Part shown: one piece after another, positions 6,316 to 13,332 of the stretch
Layout of the letters: each line of letters begins with the position of its first letter
How positions within the stretch are numbered: position 1 is the stretch's first letter
From: Frondihabitans sp.
Lineage (GTDB): Bacteria; Actinomycetota; Actinomycetes; Actinomycetales; Microbacteriaceae
Assembly: GCA_025464735.1 (NCBI GenBank)
Contig: JAODMX010000470.1
Location: 1-14,868 of the forward strand
Direction of reading: 5' to 3'
DNA: 14,868 nucleotides
Translations under genes and position numbers: made by a program
Notes under the pieces: generated by a model
What the model was told of the DNA's origin: nothing
Database searches by the model: none
What the model saw: only the letters and a program-made list of their open reading frames with translations

Positions 6316-6783
6316 TCATGCGGCGCGAAGTCTGCGCGAGCGGGGGGCGACGATCATCCGACCCGCTGTCGCGACGAGCGCCCCCACCAGACCGCCCGTA
6401 CCGTTGTTGAACACGTCGCGGATGTCGTCGACCCGGGTCGGCAGGAAGCTGCCCTGGTAGGCCTCGATCCCCATCGACATCAGGACGCAGAGGGCGACCG
6501 CCACGAGGAACAGCCGACGCGGGAAGAACATCGCGAGCAGAAACCCGAGCGGCACGAACATCGCGATGTTCGCGAGTCCTTCGACGACGGAAAATGTCAG
6601 CCACTGGGTGGATGAATGCCGTCCGAAGATGTCGAGAGCATGCCAGAGCAGCCCCGAACCGGTTGCGCCGTAAGGTTCCGGCCCGAGCGTGATCCAGCCG
6701 ACGACCATCAGGTACAGCGCGATCGGTACGAGGAGCCAGGGATGGAAGCGCATCCTGACATGGTCGCCGACTCGCCAGAGCAT
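6316..6783 (-). CDS. VanZ-like membrane protein
   Basis: Predicted 155-residue membrane protein with about four hydrophobic segments. The pattern of [23 protein letters not shown] at the N-terminus, the segment [16 protein letters not shown], then IEAYQGSF...[20 protein letters not shown] is characteristic of the VanZ/YdzI-like family (PF04892). VanZ was named for low-level teicoplanin resistance, but most members have unknown roles in the envelope. The start at 6783 has a weak AAGG ribosome site about 4 nt upstream; the in-frame ATG at 6753 is an alternative but has less room for a ribosome site. It begins 21 bp after the NERD-like gene ends, so the two probably form an operon transcribed from upstream of 7578. 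Confidence 0.85.
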   Translation of the reverse strand: MLWRVGDHVRMRFHPWLLVPIALYLMVVGWITLGPEPYGATGSGLLWHALDIFGRHSSTQWLTFSVVEGLANIAMFVPLGFLLAMFFPRRLFLVAVALCVLMSMGIEAYQGSFLPTRVDDIRDVFNNGTGGLVGALVATAGRMIVAPRSRRLRAA

Positions 6784-6804
6784 CGCCTTGGCAGCTGCTC
6801 GACG

Positions 6805-7578
6805 TCAGCCGAACGATCCCTGAACAAGTGCCGGGACGACGAAAGCTGCAGCGACGGCCACCGCGACGACGCCCACGGCCCAGAACCTCCGGACCCGGCG
6901 GGCGCGATTCACCTCGGCGCGAACTCGCGCGAACCAGGGCGGGAGTGGTCTGGCCTGCGGCTCGTCCTTGGCCCGAGCGGGCCACGTGCGGGGCTTGAGG
7001 GCGGCCCGCGTGAGGTTGCGGATGTCGTCGAGGCAGAGCTGCACCGGCTCCTTCCGAAGGTGGCGGACGAGGTTGGCGGCGGCGACGACCGTCACGGCGT
7101 CCGGCAGGTGGGCGACAGGGCGCGATGCGGCACCGACGAGCACGATGAGCGGTCGCACCTGGACCGGCGCACCCAGAGCTCTCCCGAGGAGCTCGGCGAC
7201 GCGATCCGACTGCTCGCGAGATTCGCCGAGGCGGGCGTCGGTCGCGACGCAAAGACTGAAAACTCCCGCCGGGCCGACGACGACGTGATCGACCTCGGCG
7301 CAGCACGAACCGACGGGCACTCCGTGGAGCACCCGCCAGGACGGCCCCGACGTACTGAGTGCCCGCAGCCGCTCGGCGACCTCGATCTCCCCGAGCACCT
7401 CGTCGAACCACGGACGCGACTGGCGCGAGAGAGGCGAGATGCCCAGGACCCTTGCGACGCGTCGCCGAGGACGGCAAGCGCTCTGCGCCTCCCCCAGCTT
7501 CTCCAGGGAGGACGCACGGGCCGGGCGATCGCCGGCGGGAGACAACACGGTGTCATCGTTCGAAGTGGGGGTCGTCAT
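6805..7578 (-). CDS. NERD-like domain protein with C-terminal membrane anchor, catalytic motif incomplete
   Basis: Predicted 257-residue protein. Residues about 60-190 resemble the nuclease-related (NERD) domain: GEIEVAERLRAL (63-74), a central EVDHVVVGPAGVFSL (95-109) and a short C-terminal helix-rich part. In active-type NERD domains the aspartate of the DH motif is followed by an E-x-K on the next strand. Here Asp97 is kept, but the expected Glu and Lys positions read Cys110 and Ala112 (FSLCVAT), so nuclease activity looks lost. A basic segment and one hydrophobic helix (about 233-253) end the protein, suggesting a cytosolic domain anchored in the membrane. The ATG at 7578 is chosen for the GGAAGG ribosome site 5 nt upstream; the upstream in-frame start at 7683 would run into the divergent promoter. 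Likely operon with the VanZ-like gene. Confidence 0.7.
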   Translation of the reverse strand: MTTPTSNDDTVLSPAGDRPARASSLEKLGEAQSACRPRRRVARVLGISPLSRQSRPWFDEVLGEIEVAERLRALSTSGPSWRVLHGVPVGSCCAEVDHVVVGPAGVFSLCVATDARLGESREQSDRVAELLGRALGAPVQVRPLIVLVGAASRPVAHLPDAVTVVAAANLVRHLRKEPVQLCLDDIRNLTRAALKPRTWPARAKDEPQARPLPPWFARVRAEVNRARRVRRFWAVGVVAVAVAAAFVVPALVQGSFG

Positions 7579-7687
7579 CGCGGCCTTCCGAGTGGTCTTC
7601 GAACGGTACCGACATCGGGGAGGGTCACGGCAGCGCCCAATCGGGGGTGAAATCCCGAACGGGGGCCGGACTGTCAGCGGCACTCCC

Positions 7688-7693
7688 TAGGGT
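7688..7693 (+). promoter_or_regulatory. -10 box giving a leaderless start at 7700
   Basis: TAGGGT ends exactly 6 nt before the GTG at 7700, with no ribosome site in the spacer. The 121-bp divergent gap (7579-7699) therefore serves this gene and the NERD-like operon. No convincing -35 box is visible. Confidence 0.5.
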
Positions 7694-7699
7694 GGTCAA

Positions 7700-8425
7700 G
7701 TGGAATTCTTCGTATCGCTGTGGTCACGGGTCACCCAGACCTCCGAGACCCTCACGATCCCGCTGCTCGTGGGGTCGCTCGTCGTCGGGGCGCTGCTGGT
7801 GCTCTTGCCCGGCACATGGCACACGGTGCGCCACGCTGTGACGGTCGTGCACGAGGGTGGCCACGGGGTCGCCGCCGTTGTCAGCGGGCGTCGTCTCACC
7901 GGCATTCGACTGCACTCCGACACGTCTGGCCTGACCGTCTCGAAGGGTCCGAAGACCGGTTTCGGAATGGTCGTCACGCTTCTGGCCGGTTATACCGCCC
8001 CCGCACTAGCCGCGCTCGGCGCCTCCTGGATGCTGAGCCGCGGGTATTCAGCGGGATTGCTCTGGGCTCTCCTGCTCGTGCTAGCGCTGATGCTGGTTCA
8101 GATCCGAAATTGGTTCGGTCTGTGGGTGATTCTCGTCGGGGCGGCCGTCGTGGTCGCCGTCACGTTCCTGCTGACGCCCGAGTGGCAGCTCGTCTTCGGG
8201 CACGTCCTCACGGTGGTGCTCGCCCTCGGCGCGCTCCGCGCGTCCGTCGAGCTCCAGTCGAGCAGGCGTCGCTCACGAACGGCGCAGTCCGATGCCGACC
8301 AGCTCGCCCGCCTCACCCACGTCCCCGGGCTCGCCTGGGTCTTCGTCTTCGTGCTGGTGGCGCTCGTCTGCGCGATCGCCGACGCGTGGATGCTTGTGCC
8401 GCAGGGTCTGCTCACCCGCGTGTAA
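7700..8425 (+). CDS. M50B-like membrane zinc metalloprotease
   Basis: Predicted 241-residue integral membrane protein with six or so hydrophobic segments. The zinc motif HEGGH lies at 51-55 at the end of a hydrophobic stretch (HExxH class), followed by GVAAVVSGRRLTGIRLH and, in a later segment, QIRNWFG (134-140), the arrangement seen in the Peptidase_M50B-like family (PF13398). These relate to site-2 proteases, which cut substrates within the membrane; substrates of this subfamily are mostly unknown. A soluble loop at about 185-208 separates the last two hydrophobic segments. The GTG at 7700 fits the -10 box 6 nt upstream. It is divergent from the NERD-like gene and convergent with apt. No anti-sigma factor or other S2P substrate is encoded nearby. 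Confidence 0.8.
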   Translation: MEFFVSLWSRVTQTSETLTIPLLVGSLVVGALLVLLPGTWHTVRHAVTVVHEGGHGVAAVVSGRRLTGIRLHSDTSGLTVSKGPKTGFGMVVTLLAGYTAPALAALGASWMLSRGYSAGLLWALLLVLALMLVQIRNWFGLWVILVGAAVVVAVTFLLTPEWQLVFGHVLTVVLALGALRASVELQSSRRRSRTAQSDADQLARLTHVPGLAWVFVFVLVALVCAIADAWMLVPQGLLTRV

Positions 8426-8441
8426 CGCCGCCGCCCTCGAT

Positions 8442-8546
8442 TGGCTTCGCCTTGCGCGAGTGGCATCGCGGAAATGCGGGTGGCATCGCGGATGTGCGCG
8501 TGGCATCGCGGAAATGCGCGAAGCCAACGGCATATCGGCGATGCCA
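8442..8546. repeat. 20-bp-period repeat array with inverted copies
   Basis: Three tandem 20-bp units start at 8461, 8481 and 8501 (consensus TGGCATCGCGGAAATGCGCG, with one to three changes per copy). A fourth diverged copy of the first nine bases (TGGCTTCGC) starts at 8442, 19 bp earlier. Inverted copies of the same nine bases follow at 8518-8526 (GCGAAGCCA) and 8538-8546 (GCGATGCCA), also 20 bp apart. The outer pair TTGGCTTCGC (8441-8450) and GCGAAGCCAA (8518-8527) is a perfect 10-bp inverted repeat around the array. The 20-bp period shifts the reading frame every unit, so it is not a protein repeat. It sits in the gap between the convergent M50B-like and apt genes. Confidence 0.85.
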
Positions 8547-8550
8547 TTGC

Positions 8551-8604
8551 GGGCGGGAGCGGGAGCGGGAGCGGGCAGATCGGGCGGGAGCGGGAGCGAG
8601 CAGA
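8551..8604 (+). repeat. G-tract repeat (GGGAGC units), quadruplex-type on plus strand
   Basis: Runs of three Gs at 8551, 8555, 8561, 8567 and 8573 are separated by loops of 1, 3, 3 and 3 nt, matching the standard G-quadruplex pattern. A second, shorter copy of the block begins at 8582; both end in GCAGATC-like sequence, so the block is itself a direct repeat of about 30 and 25 bp. On the minus strand the same bases are a C-rich tract immediately after the apt stop codon. Confidence 0.7.
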
Positions 8605-9144
8605 TCAGGCGGGAGCCGACGCGAGCGCGTGCACGGGCACGCGCGGGGCGAGACGGTCACGGCCACCGAGGCCGTCGAGCTCGAGCAGGACCGCAACACC
8701 GACGACCTCGTAGCCGGCTCGTTCGAGCAGGGTGATCGACGCCTCACAGGTGCCGCCCGTCGCCAGGACGTCGTCGACCACCAGCACGCGCGAGCCCGCG
8801 GGGAGCTGCCCCGGCCGCAGCTCGATCGTCGCCTCACCGTACTCGAGCGCATAGCTCTCGCTGAGCACCTCGCCTGGCAGTTTGCCCGCCTTGCGCACTG
8901 TCAGCACACCGGTGCCGGTCTGCGCGCCAATACCTCCGGCGAGCGCAAAGCCCCGGGCTTCGATGCCCGCGACTGCGGCGAACGCTCCCTCGAACGGCTC
9001 GGCCAGAGCCGCGCAGACCACGCCGAAAGCTTCGGCGTCGGCGAAGACGGGAGTGATGTCACGGAACAGAATGCCCGGCGTCGGGAAATCGGGAACGACG
9101 GCGGTGAGGCGGTCGACGAGAGCGGAGGCGTCGGAGGCGGTCAT
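8605..9144 (-). CDS. apt: Adenine phosphoribosyltransferase
   Basis: A 179-residue type I phosphoribosyltransferase that salvages adenine to AMP using phosphoribosyl pyrophosphate. Diagnostic features: PDFPTPGILFRDITPVF (18-34), typical of bacterial Apt; the adenine-site region GIEARGF (60-66); the flexible-loop region VRKAGKLPGEV (83-93); and the PRPP-binding motif VLVVDDVLATGGT (120-132). Length fits the family. The ATG at 9144 is preceded at exactly 6 nt by a -10 box, so the gene is probably leaderless and does not rely on read-through from the SnoaL-like gene 30 bp upstream. In many actinobacteria apt lies near secDF and relA; it does not here, within the limits of the window. Confidence 0.95.
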   Translation of the reverse strand: MTASDASALVDRLTAVVPDFPTPGILFRDITPVFADAEAFGVVCAALAEPFEGAFAAVAGIEARGFALAGGIGAQTGTGVLTVRKAGKLPGEVLSESYALEYGEATIELRPGQLPAGSRVLVVDDVLATGGTCEASITLLERAGYEVVGVAVLLELDGLGGRDRLAPRVPVHALASAPA

Positions 9145-9150
9145 GCTTCC

Positions 9151-9156
9151 ACGCTA
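9151..9156 (-). promoter_or_regulatory. -10 box giving a leaderless start of apt
   Basis: The minus strand reads TAGCGT, ending exactly 6 nt before the ATG at 9144. It lies in the 30-bp gap after the SnoaL-like gene, so apt can be expressed independently of the genes upstream. Confidence 0.5.
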
Positions 9157-9174
9157 CCGGGGCCGTGGTGCGCG

Positions 9175-9531
9175 TCAGGTGATGACGAGCGACGTGATGA
9201 GGGTGTGAGCGACCACGAAGGTCATCGTGCCGATGCCGTTGTAACCCTCGCCTGCGACGTCCATCGTCACGATGTACTCCCCCGGTTGCTCCCCCTCGAC
9301 GATCTCGACGAGATCAAATCGGGAGTGCTTGCCGATGTTGTCGCTCAGGTTCCAGCTGGCGATCTCGGACGGCCCGTGGAAACGCCGTCCCCAGTCGTCG
9401 AGGAGGGCGTCGTCCGCGAATGCAGCGAGGAAACCCTGCGTGTCTTCTGCATTCGTCGCGCTGATGAAAGCGGCGATGGCGGGCGGTGTCTCGACGGGCA
9501 TGACTTCATCGAACCACGCGCGACGCCACAT
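9175..9531 (-). CDS. SnoaL-like / NTF2-fold small protein
   Basis: A 118-residue protein (108 if it starts at the second ATG, 9501). The pattern PPAIAAFISATNAEDTQGFLAAFADDALLDDWGRRFHGPSEIASW is typical of the SnoaL-like/NTF2-like fold: an N-terminal helix, a strand with Asp-rich sequence, and the FxGxxxI helix. Members range from polyketide cyclases and isomerases to simple ligand-binding proteins; nothing here identifies a substrate or catalytic set. It begins 23 bp after the helD stop codon with a modest GGGAAG ribosome site before 9531, so it is probably co-transcribed with helD. The longer start MWRRAWFDEV is less family-like, and 9501 may be the true start. Confidence 0.75.
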   Translation of the reverse strand: MWRRAWFDEVMPVETPPAIAAFISATNAEDTQGFLAAFADDALLDDWGRRFHGPSEIASWNLSDNIGKHSRFDLVEIVEGEQPGEYIVTMDVAGEGYNGIGTMTFVVAHTLITSLVIT

Positions 9532-9554
9532 CGGGGCTTCCCGACGGCGAGTTG

Positions 9555-11819
9555 TCAGGAGGCGTTGATCACGGTCAGTCGTTGCGTGGGGCGAGTCATC
9601 GCCACGTACAGGCTTGCGTTCCCGCGCGAGGAGAGCGCCAGGATCCGGGCGGGCGCGACCACCACCACCGCGTCGAATTCGAGGCCCTTGGCAGTCGCCG
9701 GGCTGAGCACCGAGATGGGTGTCGTGAGCGACGCGGTGCCCAGGGCGACCTGACCGGGGAACCGATCGGCGAGGGCCCGAAGGAGGGAGTCGACCAACGC
9801 ATCGGGTGCGATGACCGCCAGGGTCCCGGAGTCGTCGATGGCGCGATCGGACGTGACCGCCGAGACCGTCGCGGCCACGGGATCCGGGTCTCCGTCGATT
9901 TCGAGAACCGGCCACTCGCTCGCCCGGACCGACCGCGTCGGGGTGATTGCGAGCCCGTTGGCTCGCGCGACGCCCTCGGCGTACTCGACGATCTGCGAGG
10001 GGGTGCGGTAGTTGACCGTGAGCTCTTCGAGACGCCACGCGTCGGGGCCGCGGCGGCGGCCGAGGAGACTCTGCAGCGCGCGGTCCCACGACGCGGCGGA
10101 CGCGGGCGAGGACGCTTGCGCAATGTCGCCGACGACCGTGAAGGATCGCAGCGGGCAGCGCCGCGCGAGCAGCCGCCACTGCATGGGGCTGAGCTCCTGG
10201 GCCTCGTCGACCACGACGTGCCCGTAGGCCCAGGTCCGGTCGCCTGCCGCGCGCTCGGCCGTCGTCATGCTCGCGGCGCGCTCGGCGAAGTTGCCGGCGA
10301 TATCAGCGGCTGAGACCATGCCTTCGACCTGCATGTTCTCGATCGCGCGCTCGGCGTTTTCGATGTCTCGCTTCTGCTGTGCCTTCCGGGCGCGCTTGTC
10401 AGCGTCGACCGCGGTGTCGAACTCGCCCAGGAGCTCGGCGGCCTCGTCGAGCAGGGGAACGTCACTGATCGTCATCGCTTCACCCCGGGCGCGGCGGAGA
10501 AGGGCGCGCTCCGCCGGGCTCCACTGCGGGGTGATGCTCTCGAGCCAGTTCGGTCGGGCGTAGAGATCTTCAAGGAGCTTCTGCGGGGTGAGCGGAAGCC
10601 AAGCGGTGTTGAGCAGAACCCGGACGTCGTACGACTGACGAATGTCTTCGCGGAGCACCAGCTCATCGGCGTCGTCGACGGTCGTGCCGCGCTCCTTCAG
10701 CTGCTGGACCAGCTGGCGCGTGAGGGCGGCCAGGGCGTTCTTGTTGAAGGTGACGCGAGCCTCGTTGTGCGGCCGACCCCGTTCTTGAGCCCTGCGGACG
10801 GCATCGGCCACGAGCTGGGGTTGCACGACCATTCGCTCACCGTCGATGTCGACCTCGACCGGCTCGGTCGGAGCGACCTGCCTCGATCTCACCGCGCGCT
10901 TCAGAAGATCGGCGAGACGGGAGGACCCCTTCAGCGCCGCGACGTCGGGAGCGTCGTCGACGGTGGCTTCGACGCCCGGATACAGCCCCCCGAGGCTCGA
11001 CAGCACCACACCGGACTCCCCCAGCGACGGCAGCACCTGTTCGATATAGCGGAGGAACGACCGGCTCGGCCCGACGACGAGCACACCCGAGCCGCGCAAC
11101 CGCTCGCGGTGCGAATACAGCAGAAACGCAGCACGGTGCAGTGCCACTGCGGTCTTGCCCGTGCCCGGACCACCCTGGACAACGAGAACACCGTCGAGCT
11201 TCGAACGAATGATCCGATCCTGCTCCGCCTGGATCGTCGCGACGATGTCGGTCATGCGGCCCGTGCGCTGGGCGGTCAAAGCTGCCATCAGGGCGCCTTC
11301 GCCCTGAAGCTGCGCATCTCCGCGGTCGAGGAGCGTGGGGTCGAAGACCTCGTCCTCGATCCGGGTGACGGTGCGCCCCGAGAGGGTGAGATGGCGCCGC
11401 GCGCGAGCACCCATGGGCGTCGCGGCGGTGGCCTGATAGAACGCACTCGCCCCGGGAACCCGCCAGTCGAGCAGGATCGGGTGGTGCTGTTCGTCTCGGA
11501 GACCGATGCGGCCGATATAGCGATAGGCGCCGGATCCGAGGAGTTGCGATGCATCCACGGCCGCGGGGCCGGTGGGCGCGTCGGGCTCCTCGAGCTCGAG
11601 ACGACCGAAAGCGAGGCGGTCGTCGACCTCGCTCAGCTGCGCCAGGGTGTCCTCGTAGAGGCGCGCGTAGGCGTCCCTCTCGCTCCGGCTCTGATGGTTG
11701 CCGCCGACCATCTCGCGACGCGTAGCCGTGAGTCTCTCTCGTGCTTCGGATTTGAGCGCGTCGAGGCGCTCGTAGAGCGTCGAAACGTAGTCACGTTCAC
11801 GATCGAGTTCAGATGGCAA
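9555..11819 (-). CDS. helD: HelD-like ATPase, RNA polymerase-associated helicase-family protein
   Basis: A 754-residue UvrD/Rep-related protein of the actinobacterial HelD type. A charged helical N-terminus (ERDYVSTLYERLDALKSEARERL) matches the coiled-coil arm that enters the RNA polymerase secondary channel. Motor motifs follow: Walker A GGPGTGKT (216-223), Walker B VVVDEAQELSPMQW, VVGDIAQASSP, NYRTPSQIVEYA, ATAKGLEFDAVVVV and the closing LYVAMTRPTQRL. Between the motor halves lies a long helical insertion, as in HelD. HelD proteins release stalled RNA polymerase from nucleic acid, and relatives can displace rifamycins. I prefer the TTG at 11819 over the GTG at 11849: the -10 box at 11853-11858 leaves only 3 nt before the GTG, whereas the TTG has AGGGG 10 nt upstream and places the conserved helix near the N-terminus. 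No rifamycin-associated element is evident upstream. Confidence 0.9.
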   Translation of the reverse strand: MPSELDRERDYVSTLYERLDALKSEARERLTATRREMVGGNHQSRSERDAYARLYEDTLAQLSEVDDRLAFGRLELEEPDAPTGPAAVDASQLLGSGAYRYIGRIGLRDEQHHPILLDWRVPGASAFYQATAATPMGARARRHLTLSGRTVTRIEDEVFDPTLLDRGDAQLQGEGALMAALTAQRTGRMTDIVATIQAEQDRIIRSKLDGVLVVQGGPGTGKTAVALHRAAFLLYSHRERLRGSGVLVVGPSRSFLRYIEQVLPSLGESGVVLSSLGGLYPGVEATVDDAPDVAALKGSSRLADLLKRAVRSRQVAPTEPVEVDIDGERMVVQPQLVADAVRRAQERGRPHNEARVTFNKNALAALTRQLVQQLKERGTTVDDADELVLREDIRQSYDVRVLLNTAWLPLTPQKLLEDLYARPNWLESITPQWSPAERALLRRARGEAMTISDVPLLDEAAELLGEFDTAVDADKRARKAQQKRDIENAERAIENMQVEGMVSAADIAGNFAERAASMTTAERAAGDRTWAYGHVVVDEAQELSPMQWRLLARRCPLRSFTVVGDIAQASSPASAASWDRALQSLLGRRRGPDAWRLEELTVNYRTPSQIVEYAEGVARANGLAITPTRSVRASEWPVLEIDGDPDPVAATVSAVTSDRAIDDSGTLAVIAPDALVDSLLRALADRFPGQVALGTASLTTPISVLSPATAKGLEFDAVVVVAPARILALSSRGNASLYVAMTRPTQRLTVINAS

Positions 11820-11852
11820 CAGGCAGATACCCCTCGGGAAAGTCGGCACACA

Positions 11853-11858
11853 ATTCTA
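11853..11858 (-). promoter_or_regulatory. -10 box of helD
   Basis: The minus strand reads TAGAAT, one base from the TATAAT consensus. Transcription should begin near 11846, inside the codons of the GTG start at 11849, which argues for the downstream TTG start. The promoter lies in the gap after the aldo/keto reductase stop codon at 11888. Confidence 0.6.
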
Positions 11859-11887
11859 GCCACTTCCCGGTGTGACATTTCTCCGCG

Positions 11888-12727
11888 CTAGAACTCCTCG
11901 TGGGTCAGAGGGTCGGCACCGAATAGGCGGCCGCGCTCGAGACCGGAGATGGCTGTCACCTCGTCGTCGGTCAGCTCGAAATCGAAGACGTCGAGGTTCG
12001 CTCGCTGGCGCTCGGGATCCTGCGATTTCGGCAGCGGAACCGCACCGAGCTGGACGTGCCAGCGGACGACGACCTGCGTCGGAGTCACGCCGTGAGCCGC
12101 CGCGGCTTCGGTGATGACGCTCTCGGTCAGGAGTTCGCTGCGCTTGCCGATCGGGCTCCAGCTCTCGGTCACGACGCCCAGTTCGGCATGCACCGCCCGC
12201 ATCTCCGCCTGCGGAAAGTAGGGATGCAACTCGATCTGGTTGACCGCCGGAACGACACCGGCCTCGTCGCGAACGCGCTCGAGGTGCTCTCGAGTGAAGT
12301 TCGAGACGCCGATGCTCGTGACGAGACCGTCGTCCTGCAGCTTCTTGAAGGCCTTGAACGAGTCGACGTACTTGTCGATTCGTGGGAGCGGCCAGTGGAT
12401 CAGGTAGAGGTCAACGTGGTCGAGCCCGAGGTTCGTGCGGGTCTCCTCGAACGAGGCAAGCGTCTCTTCGTATCCGTGATGGCGACCTGGGAGCTTCGAC
12501 GTGACGATGATCTCGTCACGCGGCACGTCGGTCTCACGGACGGCGCGCCCGACGGCGTCTTCATTGCCGTAGTTGAGAGCCGTGTCGAGGATCCGGTACC
12601 CCGTGTCGAGAGCACTCTTCACGGCTGAGGTGCCCTCGGCACCGTTGAGGCCGTAGGTGCCGAGCCCGACGGCCGGAAACGCCGTGCCGTCGTTGAGGGT
12701 AAGTGTGGGAACGGTGATGGACGCCAC
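11888..12727 (-). CDS. Aldo/keto reductase (2,5-diketo-gluconate reductase-like)
   Basis: A 279-residue NADPH-dependent carbonyl reductase of the AKR superfamily, AKR5-like in overall pattern. The catalytic tetrad is complete: Asp48 and Tyr53 in LDTALNYGNE (47-56), Lys78 in IIVTSKLPGRHHG, and His111 in LYLIHWP. Also present are GVSNF (140-144), VNQIELHPYFPQ (162-173), SPIGK (191-195) and the cofactor-binding PLPKSQDPER (231-240). The GTG at 12727 is chosen because VASITVPTLTLNDG begins the fold normally; the frame stays open upstream only as noise over the FKBP gene. It starts 5 bp after the FKBP stop codon, so the two form an operon. The natural substrate is not readable from sequence. No strong ribosome site is visible. 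Confidence 0.92.
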   Translation of the reverse strand: MASITVPTLTLNDGTAFPAVGLGTYGLNGAEGTSAVKSALDTGYRILDTALNYGNEDAVGRAVRETDVPRDEIIVTSKLPGRHHGYEETLASFEETRTNLGLDHVDLYLIHWPLPRIDKYVDSFKAFKKLQDDGLVTSIGVSNFTREHLERVRDEAGVVPAVNQIELHPYFPQAEMRAVHAELGVVTESWSPIGKRSELLTESVITEAAAAHGVTPTQVVVRWHVQLGAVPLPKSQDPERQRANLDVFDFELTDDEVTAISGLERGRLFGADPLTHEEF

Positions 12728-12732
12728 GCGGA

Positions 12733-13107
12733 TCAGCTGACGCCGAGCAGGTCGATCACGAAGATGAGGGTCTTGCCGCTCAGCGGGTGGCCGCCACCGG
12801 TGGGACCGTAGGCCAGGTGAGGAGGCAGCACCAGGGTGCGACGACCGCCGACCTTCATGCCCGGAATTCCCTCCTGCCAGCCGCGCACCAGCGCAGCGAG
12901 CGGGAAGTTGATCGGCTCGCCGCGGCCCCATGAGGAGTCGAACTCCTCACCGGAGTCGTACTCGACGCCGACGTAGTGCACGTTGACGGTGGAACCGGGA
13001 AGCGCCTCGGCGCCGTCACCCACGGTGATGTCGGTGATGACGATCTCGGCGGGCGCGGGGCCTTCGGGGGCGTCGATCTCGGGCTTGATGGAGGAATCGT
13101 GTGTCAT
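12733..13107 (-). CDS. FKBP-type peptidyl-prolyl cis-trans isomerase
   Basis: A 124-residue single-domain FKBP. The fold's hallmark residues are seen: VNVHYVGVEYDSGEEFDSSWGRGEP (41-65) with Tyr45 and the Phe56-Asp57 pair, the VRGWQEGIPGMKVGGRR core (74-90) with Trp77, then LPPHLAYGPTG (95-105) with Tyr100, and IFVIDLLGV at the end. It has no signal peptide or lipobox, so it is probably cytosolic and assists proline isomerisation in folding. Start at the ATG 13107; an upstream in-frame start at 13260 would add a non-FKBP leader. First gene of a two-gene unit with the aldo/keto reductase. A weak TTGGAC...TTGACT pair precedes the start but is not convincing as a promoter. Confidence 0.93.
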   Translation of the reverse strand: MTHDSSIKPEIDAPEGPAPAEIVITDITVGDGAEALPGSTVNVHYVGVEYDSGEEFDSSWGRGEPINFPLAALVRGWQEGIPGMKVGGRRTLVLPPHLAYGPTGGGHPLSGKTLIFVIDLLGVS

Positions 13108-13210
13108 GACACCAGTCAAGCGCCTTTGACCCGAGGAGTCCAAGCCGACCGCCCTCGGAGTCGCACCCGTGTGGCCTTCAGGAGAGCCCGCTGGATCCTC
13201 GACATGCGAC

Positions 13211-13258
13211 GGGCCGGACGCTCGCGTCCTCCCTGCGAAGGAATCGAGTGTCCGGCCC
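13211..13258. repeat. Long hairpin with 14-bp arms between divergent genes
   Basis: GGGCCGGACGCTCG (13211-13224) pairs with CGAGTGTCCGGCCC (13245-13258): 13 Watson-Crick pairs and one G-T. Inside, TCCT (13227-13230) can pair with AGGA (13239-13242) around an 8-nt loop. No T tract follows on either strand. It lies about 100 bp from the FKBP start and 120 bp from the exporter start, a place where a terminator would have no upstream gene to end. It could be a regulatory site, a small RNA or a remnant of a small inverted-repeat element. Confidence 0.6.
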
Positions 13259-13332
13259 ATCGTTCGCCCGCACCAAGAGTCAAGTCATCAATACGAACAT
13301 ATGGAGGCTACGCCCGGAGGAGGCACCCGCGC

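Noticed and set aside
6305..7477. 390-codon minus-strand frame over the VanZ-like and NERD-like genes
   Set aside because: It overlaps two better-supported genes on the same strand and its translation is mainly Arg/Pro/Ser without a domain.
8461..8546. CRISPR array
   Set aside because: The 20-bp units are contiguous with no unique spacers, there are only three close copies plus inverted ones, and no cas gene is nearby.
7720..9753. 677-codon plus-strand frame running through the M50B-like gene, the repeat array and antisense of apt
   Set aside because: It crosses non-coding repeats and opposes clearly conserved genes; its translation is low-complexity and Arg-rich.
13108..13260. Upstream extension of the FKBP gene to 13260, or a small plus-strand gene from 13204
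   Set aside because: The extension has no FKBP similarity and includes the hairpin; the plus-strand frame is Arg-rich, lacks a ribosome site at the right distance and runs into the exporter gene.
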